From WS-2 sp036507005 (GTDB lineage Bacteria > Eisenbacteria > RBG-16-71-46), in the NCBI GenBank assembly GCA_036507005.1, contig DASXQT010000007.1:74098-138097 (forward strand): 64,000 bases of DNA, written 5' to 3'. Below are positions 1 to 8,961 of the stretch, piece after piece (positions within the stretch are counted from its first letter, which is position 1; every line of letters starts with the position of its first letter). The position numbers were made by a program, and so were the translations under genes. A model generated the notes under the pieces. That model worked only from the letters and a program-made list of their open reading frames with translations, did not search any database and was not told the DNA's origin.

Positions 1-453
1 CGCCGCGAGCAGCGCGAGCTCGTCCGCGTCCTTGACGGCGCGCAGCGGCGCGAGCGCCAGGCCGGCCGGACGGCAATCGGTCCTGTAGGCGAGGCGGAGC
101 AGGGTGGCCGCGGGCAGGCCGTCGCCCACCAGCACCGGCGGGCGGGCGGAGAGCGGGAGCCGCCGCTCGAGGCGCTCGAACGGATCCTCGCGCTCGTCCC
201 ACACGTCGAGCTCGAGCCACGGGCACTCGTGCCCGAGCGCCGCCGCCTCGAGGCGCGGCACGATGCAGAAGGGGTCGCCGCGCCGCGGGAGCGCGAACAG
301 CACGAGCCGCTCGGTGGAGCGCGCCACGGCGCCGGTGAGCCAGCGGAAGTCCGCGGAGGGCGGAATCAGCAGCCACTCGGCGCGCTCGCACTCCAGTCCC
401 TCGCGCGCGCCTTCGAACCGCCGCGCGCGGCGCGCCGCCGCCTCCATCGCCAT
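1..453 (-). CDS. Xaa-Pro aminopeptidase-like protein, N-terminal part (cut by window edge)
   Basis: Reading the minus strand from an ATG at 453 gives an open frame of 151 codons that runs off the left edge. The product contains PPSADFRWLTG and ends with LRAVKDADELALLAA. These are the hallmarks of the creatinase N-terminal domain of M24 metallopeptidases: a substrate-recognition fold followed by the 'R.vKd..E...l..A' linker before the pita-bread catalytic domain. The metal-binding residues would lie beyond the edge, so catalysis cannot be judged. The gene is divergent from the solute-binding protein gene; a second ATG two codons in (447) is an alternative start. The most likely role is cytosolic removal of N-terminal residues preceding proline, but related families share this domain. 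Confidence 0.72.
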   Translation of the reverse strand, partial: MAMEAAARRARRFEGAREGLECERAEWLLIPPSADFRWLTGAVARSTERLVLFALPRRGDPFCIVPRLEAAALGHECPWLELDVWDEREDPFERLERRLPLSARPPVLVGDGLPAATLLRLAYRTDCRPAGLALAPLRAVKDADELALLAA

Positions 454-496
454 GATTCCGGACGCTAGCACGCGTCCGCGAGCGGCGGCAACGCGT

Positions 497-525
497 TTGC
501 CGCACGGAGCGCGCCTCAGTAGAGT
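497..525 (+). promoter_or_regulatory. sigma-70-like promoter of the solute-binding lipoprotein gene
   Basis: TTGCCG (497-502) and TAGAGT (520-525) are separated by 17 bp. The expected start of transcription is within a few bases of the ATG at 534, so the message would be almost leaderless, or translation starts at the next ATG (552). Confidence 0.5.
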
Positions 526-533
526 GCGAAGCC

Positions 534-2087
534 ATGCGCGCTTTCGCGGGGATGCGACTCCGCTCGCTCCCGGGCGCGTTCGCGCTCGTCCTCCTCCTCG
601 GCGGGATCGCCTGCGGCCCGCGGCCGCGGCCCATCGTCAGCCGCGCGTGGTGGGTGGGGCGCGCCGCGCCGAGCTTCGATCCCGGCGGGCCGCCGGACCC
701 GGTGCGCGGGTCGCTCGAGCGCCTGCTCACCCGCGGGCTGGTCGAGGAGGACGCGGAAGGGCGCATCGTGCCATCCGCCGCCGCGCGCTTCGAGGTCGCG
801 CCGGGCGGCCTCACGGTCCGCTTCCACCTCCGCCGCGACCTGCGCTTCGTGAGCGGCGAGCGCTGCCGCAGCCGCGACTTCCGCGCCGCGCTCGAGGCCG
901 GCCTCCAGCGCACCGATCACGGCACCGCCGCCTGGGCGCTCGCGGCGGTGCGCGGGGTGGACGCGGTGCGGAGCGGCCGCCCGCTGCCCGCGCTCGGCAT
1001 CGCCACGCCCGACGACAGCACCCTGGTGCTGGAGCTCGCGCGCCCCGACTCGCTCCTGCCGCGGAAGCTCGCGCTCCCTTCGATCGGCGCCGCGTGGCGC
1101 GAGCCCGCGCCCGGGGCGGGCTGGATGGGAGCCGCCGGGCTCGGCCCCTACCGCGTGGCCGCGGAGGAGCCGGGCCACAGCCTGGTGCTGGCGCGGGCCG
1201 GGCGTCCGCGGCGCGGCGCGCCGGAGCGGCCCGACACCGTGAGCGTGCGGTTCGAGGCCAGCGCCCCGCGGCTGCGCGCGGCGCTCCGCGCGGGGCGGGT
1301 CGACCTGCTGTGGCCGGTGCCCGGGAGCATGCTCACCGAGGCCCTGCCCGAGCCCTACCGCCGCGCCGCGGCCCCGGCCTCGCCGCCGCGCCGGCTGCTG
1401 CTCGTGATGCGCGGCGACGTGCCGCCGACCTCGAAGCCCGCGGCGCGCCACGCGCTCGCCCACGGGCTGCTGCGCGCCGAGGTCACGCGGCTGCTGGGCC
1501 TCGGGGCGCGCGAGCCGGTCGCCTGGTGGCCGGGAGCCGCGCCCTTCGAGTTCCCGAACCTCGACGCGCGCGCCGTGGCGGCCTGGCTCGAGCGCGGCCG
1601 GCTCGGCCGCTCGTTCCACGCGGTGATGATCTTCGACGCCGATGGGCCGGGTGCCGCTGTGGCGCGCTCGCTCCAGGGTGAGTGGGCCCAGCTCAACCTC
1701 TACGTGGATCTCACGCCGCTGCGGGCCGGGGCGCTCGAGACCGAATCCCTGAGCGGCTGGCGCGCGCACCTGGTGCTGGCCGACTGGCAGGCGCTGATCG
1801 ACGAGCCGGCGGCCGAGCTGGCCATGCTGGTCGTGCCCGCGCGGGGCCCGGCCGTGGGATCGATCCGAACCGGATGGCGGACGCGCGAGTTCGATCCATG
1901 GATCCGGTCGGAGCGCGGCGCTCCGCCGCTCGATCTGGACCAGGTGGAGCGCCGCTTGGCGGAGCAGCTCGTGGCGATTCCGCTCGCCGACATGGGGTGG
2001 ACCTGGGTCGAGCGGGGCGGGGGTCCGGAGCTCCCGGTCCACCCGCACTTCGGCCCCGAAATCGCCGGGCCGAGCGCCCCGCCCTAG
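534..2087 (+). CDS. ABC transporter substrate-binding lipoprotein (family 5, peptide/nickel type)
   Basis: The 517-residue product starts with a lipoprotein signal (hydrophobic stretch then LLGGIAC), so it should be anchored in an envelope membrane. The body has the SBP_bac_5 layout: a domain near residues 45-60 resembling 'fDP...d.v...l.rgLv', then LTVRFHLRRDLRFVSGE, the typical 'l.frLr.dvrF.dG' signature of oligopeptide/nickel-binding proteins, with the C-terminal half forming the second lobe. Length is in the usual 500-550 range. No permease or ATPase genes follow, so it is either an orphan receptor or works with components encoded elsewhere. The ATG at 552 gives an equally good signal peptide. 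The substrate cannot be told from sequence. Confidence 0.8.
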   Translation: MRAFAGMRLRSLPGAFALVLLLGGIACGPRPRPIVSRAWWVGRAAPSFDPGGPPDPVRGSLERLLTRGLVEEDAEGRIVPSAAARFEVAPGGLTVRFHLRRDLRFVSGERCRSRDFRAALEAGLQRTDHGTAAWALAAVRGVDAVRSGRPLPALGIATPDDSTLVLELARPDSLLPRKLALPSIGAAWREPAPGAGWMGAAGLGPYRVAAEEPGHSLVLARAGRPRRGAPERPDTVSVRFEASAPRLRAALRAGRVDLLWPVPGSMLTEALPEPYRRAAAPASPPRRLLLVMRGDVPPTSKPAARHALAHGLLRAEVTRLLGLGAREPVAWWPGAAPFEFPNLDARAVAAWLERGRLGRSFHAVMIFDADGPGAAVARSLQGEWAQLNLYVDLTPLRAGALETESLSGWRAHLVLADWQALIDEPAAELAMLVVPARGPAVGSIRTGWRTREFDPWIRSERGAPPLDLDQVERRLAEQLVAIPLADMGWTWVERGGGPELPVHPHFGPEIAGPSAPP

Positions 2088-2125
2088 CCGCCGCCCCCGT
2101 CTCCGGAACGCAGCTCAATTGAGCG

Positions 2126-2155
2126 TTGACCACCCGCGCCGCGGTCCCCTATCCT
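2126..2155 (+). promoter_or_regulatory. sigma-70-like promoter upstream of the C25 protease gene
   Basis: TTGACC (2126-2131) and TATCCT (2150-2155) with an 18-bp spacer. The implied untranslated leader of roughly 140 nt runs to the ATG at 2302. Confidence 0.6.
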
Positions 2156-2301
2156 TAGCCGGCGTTCGATTTCCATTTTGCCTGCACGCCCGTGATCGTC
2201 CGGCAACCCTGCTCGAGCCCCTCCTCCGCCGCAGCGGTCAGGAAACGTGCTCCCGGAGGCCCCACGGACATCCTGCTCTTCGCAACCGGGGGTTCCATCG
2301 G

Positions 2302-5300
2302 ATGACGCCACGGACGTTTGCCCTGCTCGGCGTGTCGCTGCTGGCAGCGGCCACCGCGAGCCCGCTCGCGGCCCAGACCACGATCGAGCGCGAGTTCTCC
2401 TTCGACCCCTCCCGGGTGAAGATCGAGCGGGCGGGCTCGACGGTCCAGGTCGCGGTTCCGGGCGCGGCGCGGGAGTTCCGCCCCGGGATGCCCGACCTGC
2501 CGTGGCGGAGCGAGCGCATCGAGCTCCCGGCCGGAACGCGCGTCCGCGACGTGCGGGTCATCGCTCTCGAGACCCGGCTGCTCGCCGAGGGCGTGCGCCT
2601 TCCCAGCTCGGTCCGCCCGAAGCCCGGGCTGGACCTTCCGCTCGAGCGCACCGCCCCCGACCCCGAGGTCTTCGCCCACCGCGGCTTCCTGCCCGACCCC
2701 GCGGCCGCGCTCGGGGCCCAGGGCTTCCAGCGCGGGACGAACCTCGCGCTGGTCCAGATGAGCCCGGTGCGCTGGGATCCCGCGACCGGGCGGCTCGAAG
2801 CGGTGACGCGCATCCGCGTGCAGCTCACGCTCGAGCCCGGGAGCGAGCTCCCGGTCCCGCGCGGCCGGGTGGTTCCCGAGTGGGAGGCCCAGGGCGGCGG
2901 GCTGCGGCCGGCGATGGGGGCGCTGCGCGCGGCGCCGGCGGGCGGGCGCGGCGGGCCGGCCCAGCCGTTCCGCGCCACCCAGATCCCCTCGCTCCTCGGC
3001 AGCCCGGTCCAGTACGTGATCATCACCGACGACGAGATGGAGTCGCAGTTCCAGCGCCTCGCCGACTGGAAGACCCAGAAGGGGGTGCCGGCGGTGGTGC
3101 GCACCATGACCTTCATCCGCCAGCAGTACCCGGGCGGGGCGGACGACCAGGAGCGCATCCGGACCTTCATTCGCGACGCCTACAGCCGCTGGGGCACGGA
3201 GTGGGTGCTGCTGGGCGGGGACACGGAGGTGCTGCCGGCGCGCTACGCGTTCACGACCTTCTACTACGGCAGCCGGATCGCGAGCGATGTCTACTACCAG
3301 TGCCTGGACGGCAACTGGGACGCCGACGGCGACAGCCTCTACGGCGAGGGCTACGCCTCGACCACGGATCCCGGCGACAACGTCGACCTGTTGCCCGACC
3401 TCTACGTGGGCCGCGCGCCGTGCACGACGGCGGCGCAGGCCCAGCTGTTCGTGGACAAGACGATCCTGTACGAGAAGACGCCGGTCACCGACTACCTCGC
3501 CAACGTCCTGTTCTTCGCCGAGGTGCTGTTCCCGCAGGACTGGCAGCCCGGTCAGGACACCATCCTGGACGGCGCGCAGATCGCCGAGCAGGTGGTGCCC
3601 TACGTCCAGGCCAGCCCCGCCCGCCACCTCGTGCGCCTGTACGAGAACTACGCCGACACCACGTGGAAGCCGGGGGCGCTGCCGGAGAACCGCCAGGCGG
3701 TGCTCGACTCGCTCGACCGCGGCTACAACCTCGCGGTCCACATCGGGCACGGCTACCGCAACGTGATGCACGTGGGCGACGCCACCATCGACAACACCGA
3801 CGCCGGCGGGCTGACGAACGGGAACCGGCTCATCAACCTCTACGCGATCAACTGCACCTCGAACGCGATCGACTTCCCCTGCATCGGCGAGGCGTTCATC
3901 CTCAACCCGAACGGCGGGGCGGTCACCAACATCGGCTCGACCAACTTCGACTTCCCGTACGCCGGCCAGGTGTACGAGGACGAGTTCTTCCGGCTGGTCT
4001 ACGAGGACAGCGTGACCTCGATGGGCGAGGCGCACGCCCTGGCCAAGATCCCCTTCATCGGGTACTCGATCTACGACGGCGTCAACCGCTGGACGCAGAT
4101 GACCCTGCTGATGCTCGGCGACCCGGAGCTGCGGCTCTTCACCGGGCCCGCGGGCGCGCTCGCGGTGAGCCGCAACGCCACGATGGCCGCCAGCGACTCG
4201 AGCTTCGCGGTCCACGTCACGAAGGGGGGCTCGCCGCTCTACGGGGCGCGGGTCGTGGGCTACGCGCCGGGCATGGACTACCGCACCGTGACCACCGACG
4301 GCGCGGGCAACGCCGTCCTGCCCTTCCGACCCGACACCGTAGGCAGCTTCACGCTCACCGTGACGGCGTTCGACTGCGTGCCCTACCAGGCGACGGTCGG
4401 GATCGTGCCCGCGTCCCCGCCGGTGCTGAGCGCCAACCCGCCCACGATCGACGACGACTCGAGCGGCGGGACCGTGGGCAACGGCGACCACATCGTGGAC
4501 GCCGGGGAGACCGTGGATCTCTCGATCACGCTCCGCAACAACGGGGGCAGCACCGCGTCGACCGTGAACGGCACCCTGACCACCACCGATCCGCTGATCT
4601 CGATTCCGGTCGCGAGCGGGACCTTCGGAACCCTGGGCGTGAGCGGCAGCTCGACGTCCTCGCCCGCCTTCCGCGTGGTCGCGGCGCCATCGATCGAGGA
4701 CCAGCACGAGGTTCCCTTCGAGCTCGTGCTCACGGACGCCGGCGGGCGCTCCTACCGCTCGCGCTTCCAGCTCGTGGTGCGGGCGCCCGAGCTGCGGCAT
4801 TTCTCGCATTCCGTCGTGGATCAGGGCGGCAACTCGGACGGCCGGCCGGATCCCGGTGAGACGGTGCTCTACTACGTGAAGCTGCGGAACGCGGGCACCG
4901 GGACCGCGAAGACCGTGACCGGTAAGCTGCGGAACTTCGACGGGATGGCCACCGTGATCGACAGCGTCGCCTCGTGGGGCGACATCACCGCCGGCCAGGA
5001 GAAGCAGGGCGACGCCCTGGTCTTCCAGCCCTCGAACACCGCGGCCAAGCTCCAGCTCCAGGTCTCCGACGCCGCGGGCGTGGTGCTCACCCAGATGCTC
5101 GATCTCCTGCCCCCCGCGCCTCCCGTCGGGATGCTGGGGGCGGGGCGCGCCACCAGCATCGACCTGACCTGGGCGCGGAACGCGGAGAGCGAGCTGCTGG
5201 GCTACAACTGCTACCGCAGCTCGAACCCGAGCGGACCCTTCATCAAGATCAATCCCGTTCCCACCGATCGCATCGCGGCGTACACCGACGCGGGCCTGGC

Positions 5301-7038
5301 GCCCCTCAGCCGCTACTACTACAAGCTGAGCGCGGTGGACTCCTCGGGGAACGAGTCGGCGTACTCCGTCGTCGGGTCGGCGAGCACGAATCCCCCGCTC
5401 CACACCATCTTCCCGGTCCCGATGGGCCGCGAGACGCCGGCCCCGGTCGCGATCGACCACGTGTACTCGGGCTACCCGGAGGACATCGTGGCCGGCGCCG
5501 AGGCGCTCTACATGCTGCACCCGGACGGCACCGCCCCGGTGGACGCCGACGGCGCCGGCAGCAGCCACGGCGACTTCACCCGGCGCGGCTACTACTACGC
5601 CGCCGGCGCCTCGATCGCCGACCTGAACGGAGGCGACCCCGAGATCATCGGGTTGTCGTGGGGAACCCAGCCCGACCCCGGGCTGACGGGCGACTCGATG
5701 ATGGTGGTCGTGTTCGACAAGAACGGCCAGACGAAGTGGTCGCGGCCGACGCTGGCCTCCATGTGGTCCTCGGCCGCGGTCGGCGACGTGGACGGGGACG
5801 GCGTCCCGGAGATCGTGTTCGGAACGAACCAGTGGTACGTGTACGCGTTCCACGCCGACGGAACGGAGCTGATGGACGGCGACAACAACCCCAGCACGAT
5901 CGGGGTGTTCAAGACCGTGAACACGTACTACAACTACGGGACGCCGGCCCTCGCCGACCTCGACGGCGACGGGCACAAGGACATCATCTTCGGCACCTTC
6001 GGCGGCACCCTGTACGCATGGCGCGCCAACGGCACGAACCTCCCCGGCTTCCCGCAGACCCTCACCGGCTCGATCACCGACTCGCCGGCGGTGGGGTACC
6101 TCGACGGGCCCGGCGACAACCAGCTCGACATCGTGGTCGGCACCGCCGGTCCGGACTCGCTGTACGCGTTTCGCGCCAACGGCTCGCGGCGCCCCGGGTT
6201 CCCGATCTGGGTCAAGCTCGGAGGGAACAACCGGATTCCGTCGCCCGCGCTCGCCGACATGAACGGTGACGGCTACCTCGACATCGTGGTCGCGAGCACC
6301 GGCGGCGGCCTCTACGTCTGGGACCGCAACGGCGCCATCGTCAACCCGTGGTCCAACGTGCGGTTCAGCACCTCGACCAACTACGCCTCGGAGTGCAGCC
6401 CGGTGGTGGCCGACATCAACGGGGACCACATGCCCGACATCGTGATCGGGGACGAGAACGGCACCCTGTCGGCCTTCAGCCAGGGCACCCTGCTGCCCGG
6501 GTTCCCGATCACGCTGAGCGCCGAGGTGCGGGGAGCGCCCGCGCTCTGCGACTGCGACGGCGACGGAATGACCGAGATCGTGATCGCGGGCTGGGATCGC
6601 AACCTGTACATGTGGGACTACGATTTCCCGTTCTCCCCGGGCAAGAGTCCGCCGTGGCCGCAGTACCACCACGACGCGGCCCGCTCCGGGCTCTACACCA
6701 ACCCGGTGTTCGTCGGCGTCGAGGACCCTCCGGCCCCGCCGCCGGCCCCGCTCGCGCTCGAGTTCTCGGTCCCGTCCCCGAATCCCGCCCGCACCTCGGC
6801 GCAGGCGAGCTACGCCGTGCCCGCGGCCTCGGCCGGGGCGCCCTACGAGATCGCGATCTTCGACGTGTCCGGGCGCCGGCTCGCCACGCTCGAGCGCGGC
6901 GCCGCGCAGGCCGGGCACTTCTCCGCGAGCTGGAACCTGCGGACGGCGGGCGGCGAGCCGGTGCGCAACGGCCTCTACTTCTTCCGCCTCACGCTCGGCT
7001 CGATCGTCCAGTCGCGCAAGGTAACCGTGCTGCGTTGA
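2302..7038 (+). CDS. gingipain-like cysteine protease (peptidase C25) with FG-GAP repeats and C-terminal sorting tail
   Basis: The 1578-residue secreted protein starts at an ATG followed by a clear signal peptide ending at AAAT..PLAAQ; in-frame codons upstream of it do not look coding. After a propeptide-like region comes the C25 catalytic domain, with the likely dyad His483 (HIGHG) and Cys518 (YAINCTSN). The spacing of 35 resembles that known for gingipains. Next come Ig-like and fibronectin type III-like segments (about residues 690-1040). A run of FG-GAP/VCBS calcium-loop motifs follows (DVDGDGVPEIVFG, DLDGDGHKDIIFG, DMNGDGYLDIVVA; about 1100-1460). The last 90 residues hold PSPNPA, DVSGRR and NGLYFFRL, typical of the FlgD-like/type IX sorting tail. 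It probably degrades extracellular protein. It stands alone between the lipoprotein gene and gltX. Confidence 0.88.
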   Translation: MTPRTFALLGVSLLAAATASPLAAQTTIEREFSFDPSRVKIERAGSTVQVAVPGAAREFRPGMPDLPWRSERIELPAGTRVRDVRVIALETRLLAEGVRLPSSVRPKPGLDLPLERTAPDPEVFAHRGFLPDPAAALGAQGFQRGTNLALVQMSPVRWDPATGRLEAVTRIRVQLTLEPGSELPVPRGRVVPEWEAQGGGLRPAMGALRAAPAGGRGGPAQPFRATQIPSLLGSPVQYVIITDDEMESQFQRLADWKTQKGVPAVVRTMTFIRQQYPGGADDQERIRTFIRDAYSRWGTEWVLLGGDTEVLPARYAFTTFYYGSRIASDVYYQCLDGNWDADGDSLYGEGYASTTDPGDNVDLLPDLYVGRAPCTTAAQAQLFVDKTILYEKTPVTDYLANVLFFAEVLFPQDWQPGQDTILDGAQIAEQVVPYVQASPARHLVRLYENYADTTWKPGALPENRQAVLDSLDRGYNLAVHIGHGYRNVMHVGDATIDNTDAGGLTNGNRLINLYAINCTSNAIDFPCIGEAFILNPNGGAVTNIGSTNFDFPYAGQVYEDEFFRLVYEDSVTSMGEAHALAKIPFIGYSIYDGVNRWTQMTLLMLGDPELRLFTGPAGALAVSRNATMAASDSSFAVHVTKGGSPLYGARVVGYAPGMDYRTVTTDGAGNAVLPFRPDTVGSFTLTVTAFDCVPYQATVGIVPASPPVLSANPPTIDDDSSGGTVGNGDHIVDAGETVDLSITLRNNGGSTASTVNGTLTTTDPLISIPVASGTFGTLGVSGSSTSSPAFRVVAAPSIEDQHEVPFELVLTDAGGRSYRSRFQLVVRAPELRHFSHSVVDQGGNSDGRPDPGETVLYYVKLRNAGTGTAKTVTGKLRNFDGMATVIDSVASWGDITAGQEKQGDALVFQPSNTAAKLQLQVSDAAGVVLTQMLDLLPPAPPVGMLGAGRATSIDLTWARNAESELLGYNCYRSSNPSGPFIKINPVPTDRIAAYTDAGLAPLSRYYYKLSAVDSSGNESAYSVVGSASTNPPLHTIFPVPMGRETPAPVAIDHVYSGYPEDIVAGAEALYMLHPDGTAPVDADGAGSSHGDFTRRGYYYAAGASIADLNGGDPEIIGLSWGTQPDPGLTGDSMMVVVFDKNGQTKWSRPTLASMWSSAAVGDVDGDGVPEIVFGTNQWYVYAFHADGTELMDGDNNPSTIGVFKTVNTYYNYGTPALADLDGDGHKDIIFGTFGGTLYAWRANGTNLPGFPQTLTGSITDSPAVGYLDGPGDNQLDIVVGTAGPDSLYAFRANGSRRPGFPIWVKLGGNNRIPSPALADMNGDGYLDIVVASTGGGLYVWDRNGAIVNPWSNVRFSTSTNYASECSPVVADINGDHMPDIVIGDENGTLSAFSQGTLLPGFPITLSAEVRGAPALCDCDGDGMTEIVIAGWDRNLYMWDYDFPFSPGKSPPWPQYHHDAARSGLYTNPVFVGVEDPPAPPPAPLALEFSVPSPNPARTSAQASYAVPAASAGAPYEIAIFDVSGRRLATLERGAAQAGHFSASWNLRTAGGEPVRNGLYFFRLTLGSIVQSRKVTVLR

Positions 7039-7065
7039 TCGCCGGCCGCCCCGGGCCGGCGAGCT

Positions 7066-7085
7066 CACTCGCTCCGGAGCGAGTG
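7066..7085. other. 20-bp perfect palindrome between the C25 protease gene and the gltX promoter
   Basis: The two 10-base arms, CACTCGCTCC and its exact complement, abut with no spacer, 27 bp after the protease stop codon and 31 bp before the gltX -35 box. A separate GCCGGC...GCCGGC hairpin lies at 7041-7060. There is no T tract, so it is either a weak terminator or a protein-binding operator. Confidence 0.5.
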
Positions 7086-7116
7086 GAGGCAGCGATCCCG
7101 CGTTTCGGCGCCGAGC

Positions 7117-7145
7117 TTGACCGTGCCGGCCGCGCTCCGTAGTGT
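7117..7145 (+). promoter_or_regulatory. gltX promoter
   Basis: TTGACC (7117-7122), 17-bp spacer, TAGTGT (7140-7145). The short leader then carries GAGGAGG, a strong ribosome site before the ATG at 7182. Confidence 0.65.
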
Positions 7146-7181
7146 GCGTGGCTCGCCGCGACCCCGAGGAGGCGAGCCACC

Positions 7182-8654
7182 ATGAGCGTTCGCGTCCGCT
7201 TCGCGCCGAGCCCCACCGGCTATCTCCACGTCGGCGGCGCGCGCACGGCGCTCTTCAACTATCTCTTCGCCCGCCGCCACGGCGGCGTCTTCGTGCTGCG
7301 CATCGAGGACACCGACGCGGCGCGCTCCACCGACGAGGCCGCGCGCGCCATCGTCTCCAGCCTGCGCTGGCTCGGCCTCGGCTGGGACGAGGGGCCCGAG
7401 GCGGGCGGGGGCTTCGGCCCGTACTTCCAGTCCGCGCGTCGCGAGCGCTATCACGCACGCGCGGCGGCGCTGGCCGAGGCGGGGAACGCCTACCGCTGCA
7501 CTTGCACCGCCGAGGAGCTCGAGGCGCGGCGCGCGGAGCAGGTGCGGCGCGGCGAGCCGCCGCGCTACGACGGCCGGTGCCGGAACCTCGACGCGGCGGA
7601 GCGCGCTCGGCTCGAGGCCGGGGGCCGCGCGGCGGCGCTGCGCTTCCGGGCGCCGGCGGAGGGCGAGACCGCGTGGGAGGACGTGGTGCGCGGGCGCGTG
7701 GCGTTCGCGAACGCCGTGCTCGACGACTTCGTGCTGCTGCGCTCCGACGGGCACCCCACCTACAACTTCGCGTGCGTCGTGGACGATCACGAGATGGAGA
7801 TCACCCACGTGATCCGCGGCGACGACCACATCTCGAACACCCCGCGCCAGATCCTGCTCTACCAGGCGTTCGGCTGGAGCGCGCCGCGCTTCGCGCACGT
7901 GCCGATGATCCTGGGCGCGGACGGAAGCCGGCTCTCGAAGCGCCACGGCGCGACCTCGGTCGAGGCCTTCCGCGACCTCGGGATCCTGCCCGAGGCGCTG
8001 GTCAACTTCCTGGCCCTGCTCGGCTGGTCCTACGACGGGCAGCAGGAGCTGTTCGGCCGCGAGGAGCTGGAGCAGAAGTTCTCGCTCGAGCGCGTGGGCT
8101 CGAATCCCGCGGTGTTCAATCTCGAGAAGCTCGAGTGGATGAACGGCCAGCACCTGAAGGCCATGCCCGAGGAAGAGCGCGTGCGGCGGGTCGAGGAGTA
8201 TCTCGCCGCGCGCGGCTACGACCTCGGGGGGCGGACCCCGGAATGGCGGCGGGCGCTGGTGCGCGCGATCGGGGACCGCCTGAAGACCCTGGCCGATGCC
8301 GAGCGCTACGGCGCGTTCGCCTTGAAGGCGGAGCTCGAAGTCGACGAGGCGTCGTGGGCCGAGATGCGCGAGCGCCCCGGGGTCGCAGAGCGGCTGGAGG
8401 CGCTGGCGAAGCGGCTCGGCGCGCTGCCGGAGTTCACGCTGGAAGCGCTGGAGCGCGAGACCCGCGGGCTCGCAGCCGAGCTCGGGATCAAGGCGGGGGA
8501 GGTGATCTCGATCGCTCGTGTCGCGCTCACCGGGCGCAAGGTGAGCCCGGGGATCTTCGAGGTGATGTGGCTGCTGGGTCGGGAGCGGACGGTCGGGAGG
8601 CTCGAGGACGCGGCAACGCGCTGGCGCGCGGAAACCCAGGCGGGGCGGGTCTGA
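7182..8654 (+). CDS. gltX: glutamyl-tRNA synthetase
   Basis: The class I aminoacyl-tRNA synthetase charges tRNA-Glu with glutamate. The 490-residue product has the nucleotide-binding HIGH-type motif (SPTGYLHVGGARTAL, residues about 10-24) and the KMSKS-type loop SRLSKRHGATSV (about 247-258), plus the C-terminal helical anticodon-binding domain. Length matches bacterial GluRS. It has its own promoter and a strong ribosome site, and is followed after about 80 bp by tRNA-Gln and tRNA-Glu genes. Many bacteria without GlnRS use a non-discriminating GluRS that also charges tRNA-Gln for later amidation by GatCAB. The neighbourhood fits that possibility, but sequence motifs alone do not decide it. 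Confidence 0.95.
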   Translation: MSVRVRFAPSPTGYLHVGGARTALFNYLFARRHGGVFVLRIEDTDAARSTDEAARAIVSSLRWLGLGWDEGPEAGGGFGPYFQSARRERYHARAAALAEAGNAYRCTCTAEELEARRAEQVRRGEPPRYDGRCRNLDAAERARLEAGGRAAALRFRAPAEGETAWEDVVRGRVAFANAVLDDFVLLRSDGHPTYNFACVVDDHEMEITHVIRGDDHISNTPRQILLYQAFGWSAPRFAHVPMILGADGSRLSKRHGATSVEAFRDLGILPEALVNFLALLGWSYDGQQELFGREELEQKFSLERVGSNPAVFNLEKLEWMNGQHLKAMPEEERVRRVEEYLAARGYDLGGRTPEWRRALVRAIGDRLKTLADAERYGAFALKAELEVDEASWAEMRERPGVAERLEALAKRLGALPEFTLEALERETRGLAAELGIKAGEVISIARVALTGRKVSPGIFEVMWLLGRERTVGRLEDAATRWRAETQAGRV

Positions 8655-8685
8655 CTCGAGGACGCCGGGCGCGGCGTCAACGTAT

Positions 8686-8715
8686 TTGCTTCGCGCGCGC
8701 GGGCTTTGCTAGCTT
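8686..8715 (+). promoter_or_regulatory. tRNA operon promoter
   Basis: TTGCTT (8686-8691) and TAGCTT (8710-8715), spacer 18 bp, placing the start about 10 bp ahead of tRNA-Gln. Confidence 0.55.
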
Positions 8716-8731
8716 GTCGCGCCGCTTCCAC

Positions 8732-8805
8732 TGCCCGGTGGTGTAACGGTAGCACGACTGGCTCTGGACCAGTTAGTCGAGGTTCGAATCCTTGCCGGGC
8801 AGCCA
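8732..8805 (+). tRNA. tRNA-Gln (anticodon CUG)
   Basis: The cloverleaf is complete. The acceptor arm TGCCCGG pairs with CCGGGCA, the anticodon stem ACTGG pairs with CCAGT around the loop CTCTGGA, and the T loop is GGTTCGAATCC. The anticodon CTG reads CAG (Gln). The U1-A72 first pair is characteristic of bacterial tRNA-Gln. The 3' CCA is encoded. It is the first gene of a two-tRNA unit. Confidence 0.95.
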
Positions 8806-8811
8806 ACGTGT

Positions 8812-8887
8812 GGCGCTATCGTCTAGGGGTCCAGGACAGGTGGTTCTCAGCCATCAGACCGGGGTTCGAATCCCCGTAGCGCTACCA
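8812..8887 (+). tRNA. tRNA-Glu (anticodon CUC)
   Basis: The acceptor arm GGCGCTA pairs with TAGCGCT (first pair G-U), the anticodon stem GGTGG/CCATC encloses TTCTCAG, and the T arm is CCGGGGTTCGAATCCCCG. The anticodon CTC reads GAG (Glu), and CCA is encoded. Only six bases separate it from tRNA-Gln. Its last 17 bases are repeated exactly at 9773-9789. Confidence 0.95.
8871..8887 (+). repeat. possible attachment site core, copy 1 (3' end of tRNA-Glu)
   Basis: The 17-bp string TCCCCGTAGCGCTACCA occurs here within the tRNA-Glu 3' end and again at 9773-9789. tRNA 3' ends are the classic integration target of tyrosine integrases, so the pair could be attL/attR of a small remnant. Confidence 0.45.
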
Positions 8888-8961
8888 TTCCCGATTCTTC
8901 GAACCGACCCGAGTTGCGGCGGGCGTGACACGACGCAGGCCTCGCGGCGACGCCTTCGTCG

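Noticed and set aside
104..1681. A 525-codon plus-strand frame over the first two genes
   Set aside because: Arg/Ala/Pro-rich translation; the real frames are the minus-strand peptidase and the plus-strand lipoprotein.
2155..7068. A 1637-codon open frame antisense to the C25 protease gene
   Set aside because: Composition is Arg/Val/Gly/His-rich with no domains; it is the typical shadow frame of GC-rich coding sequence.
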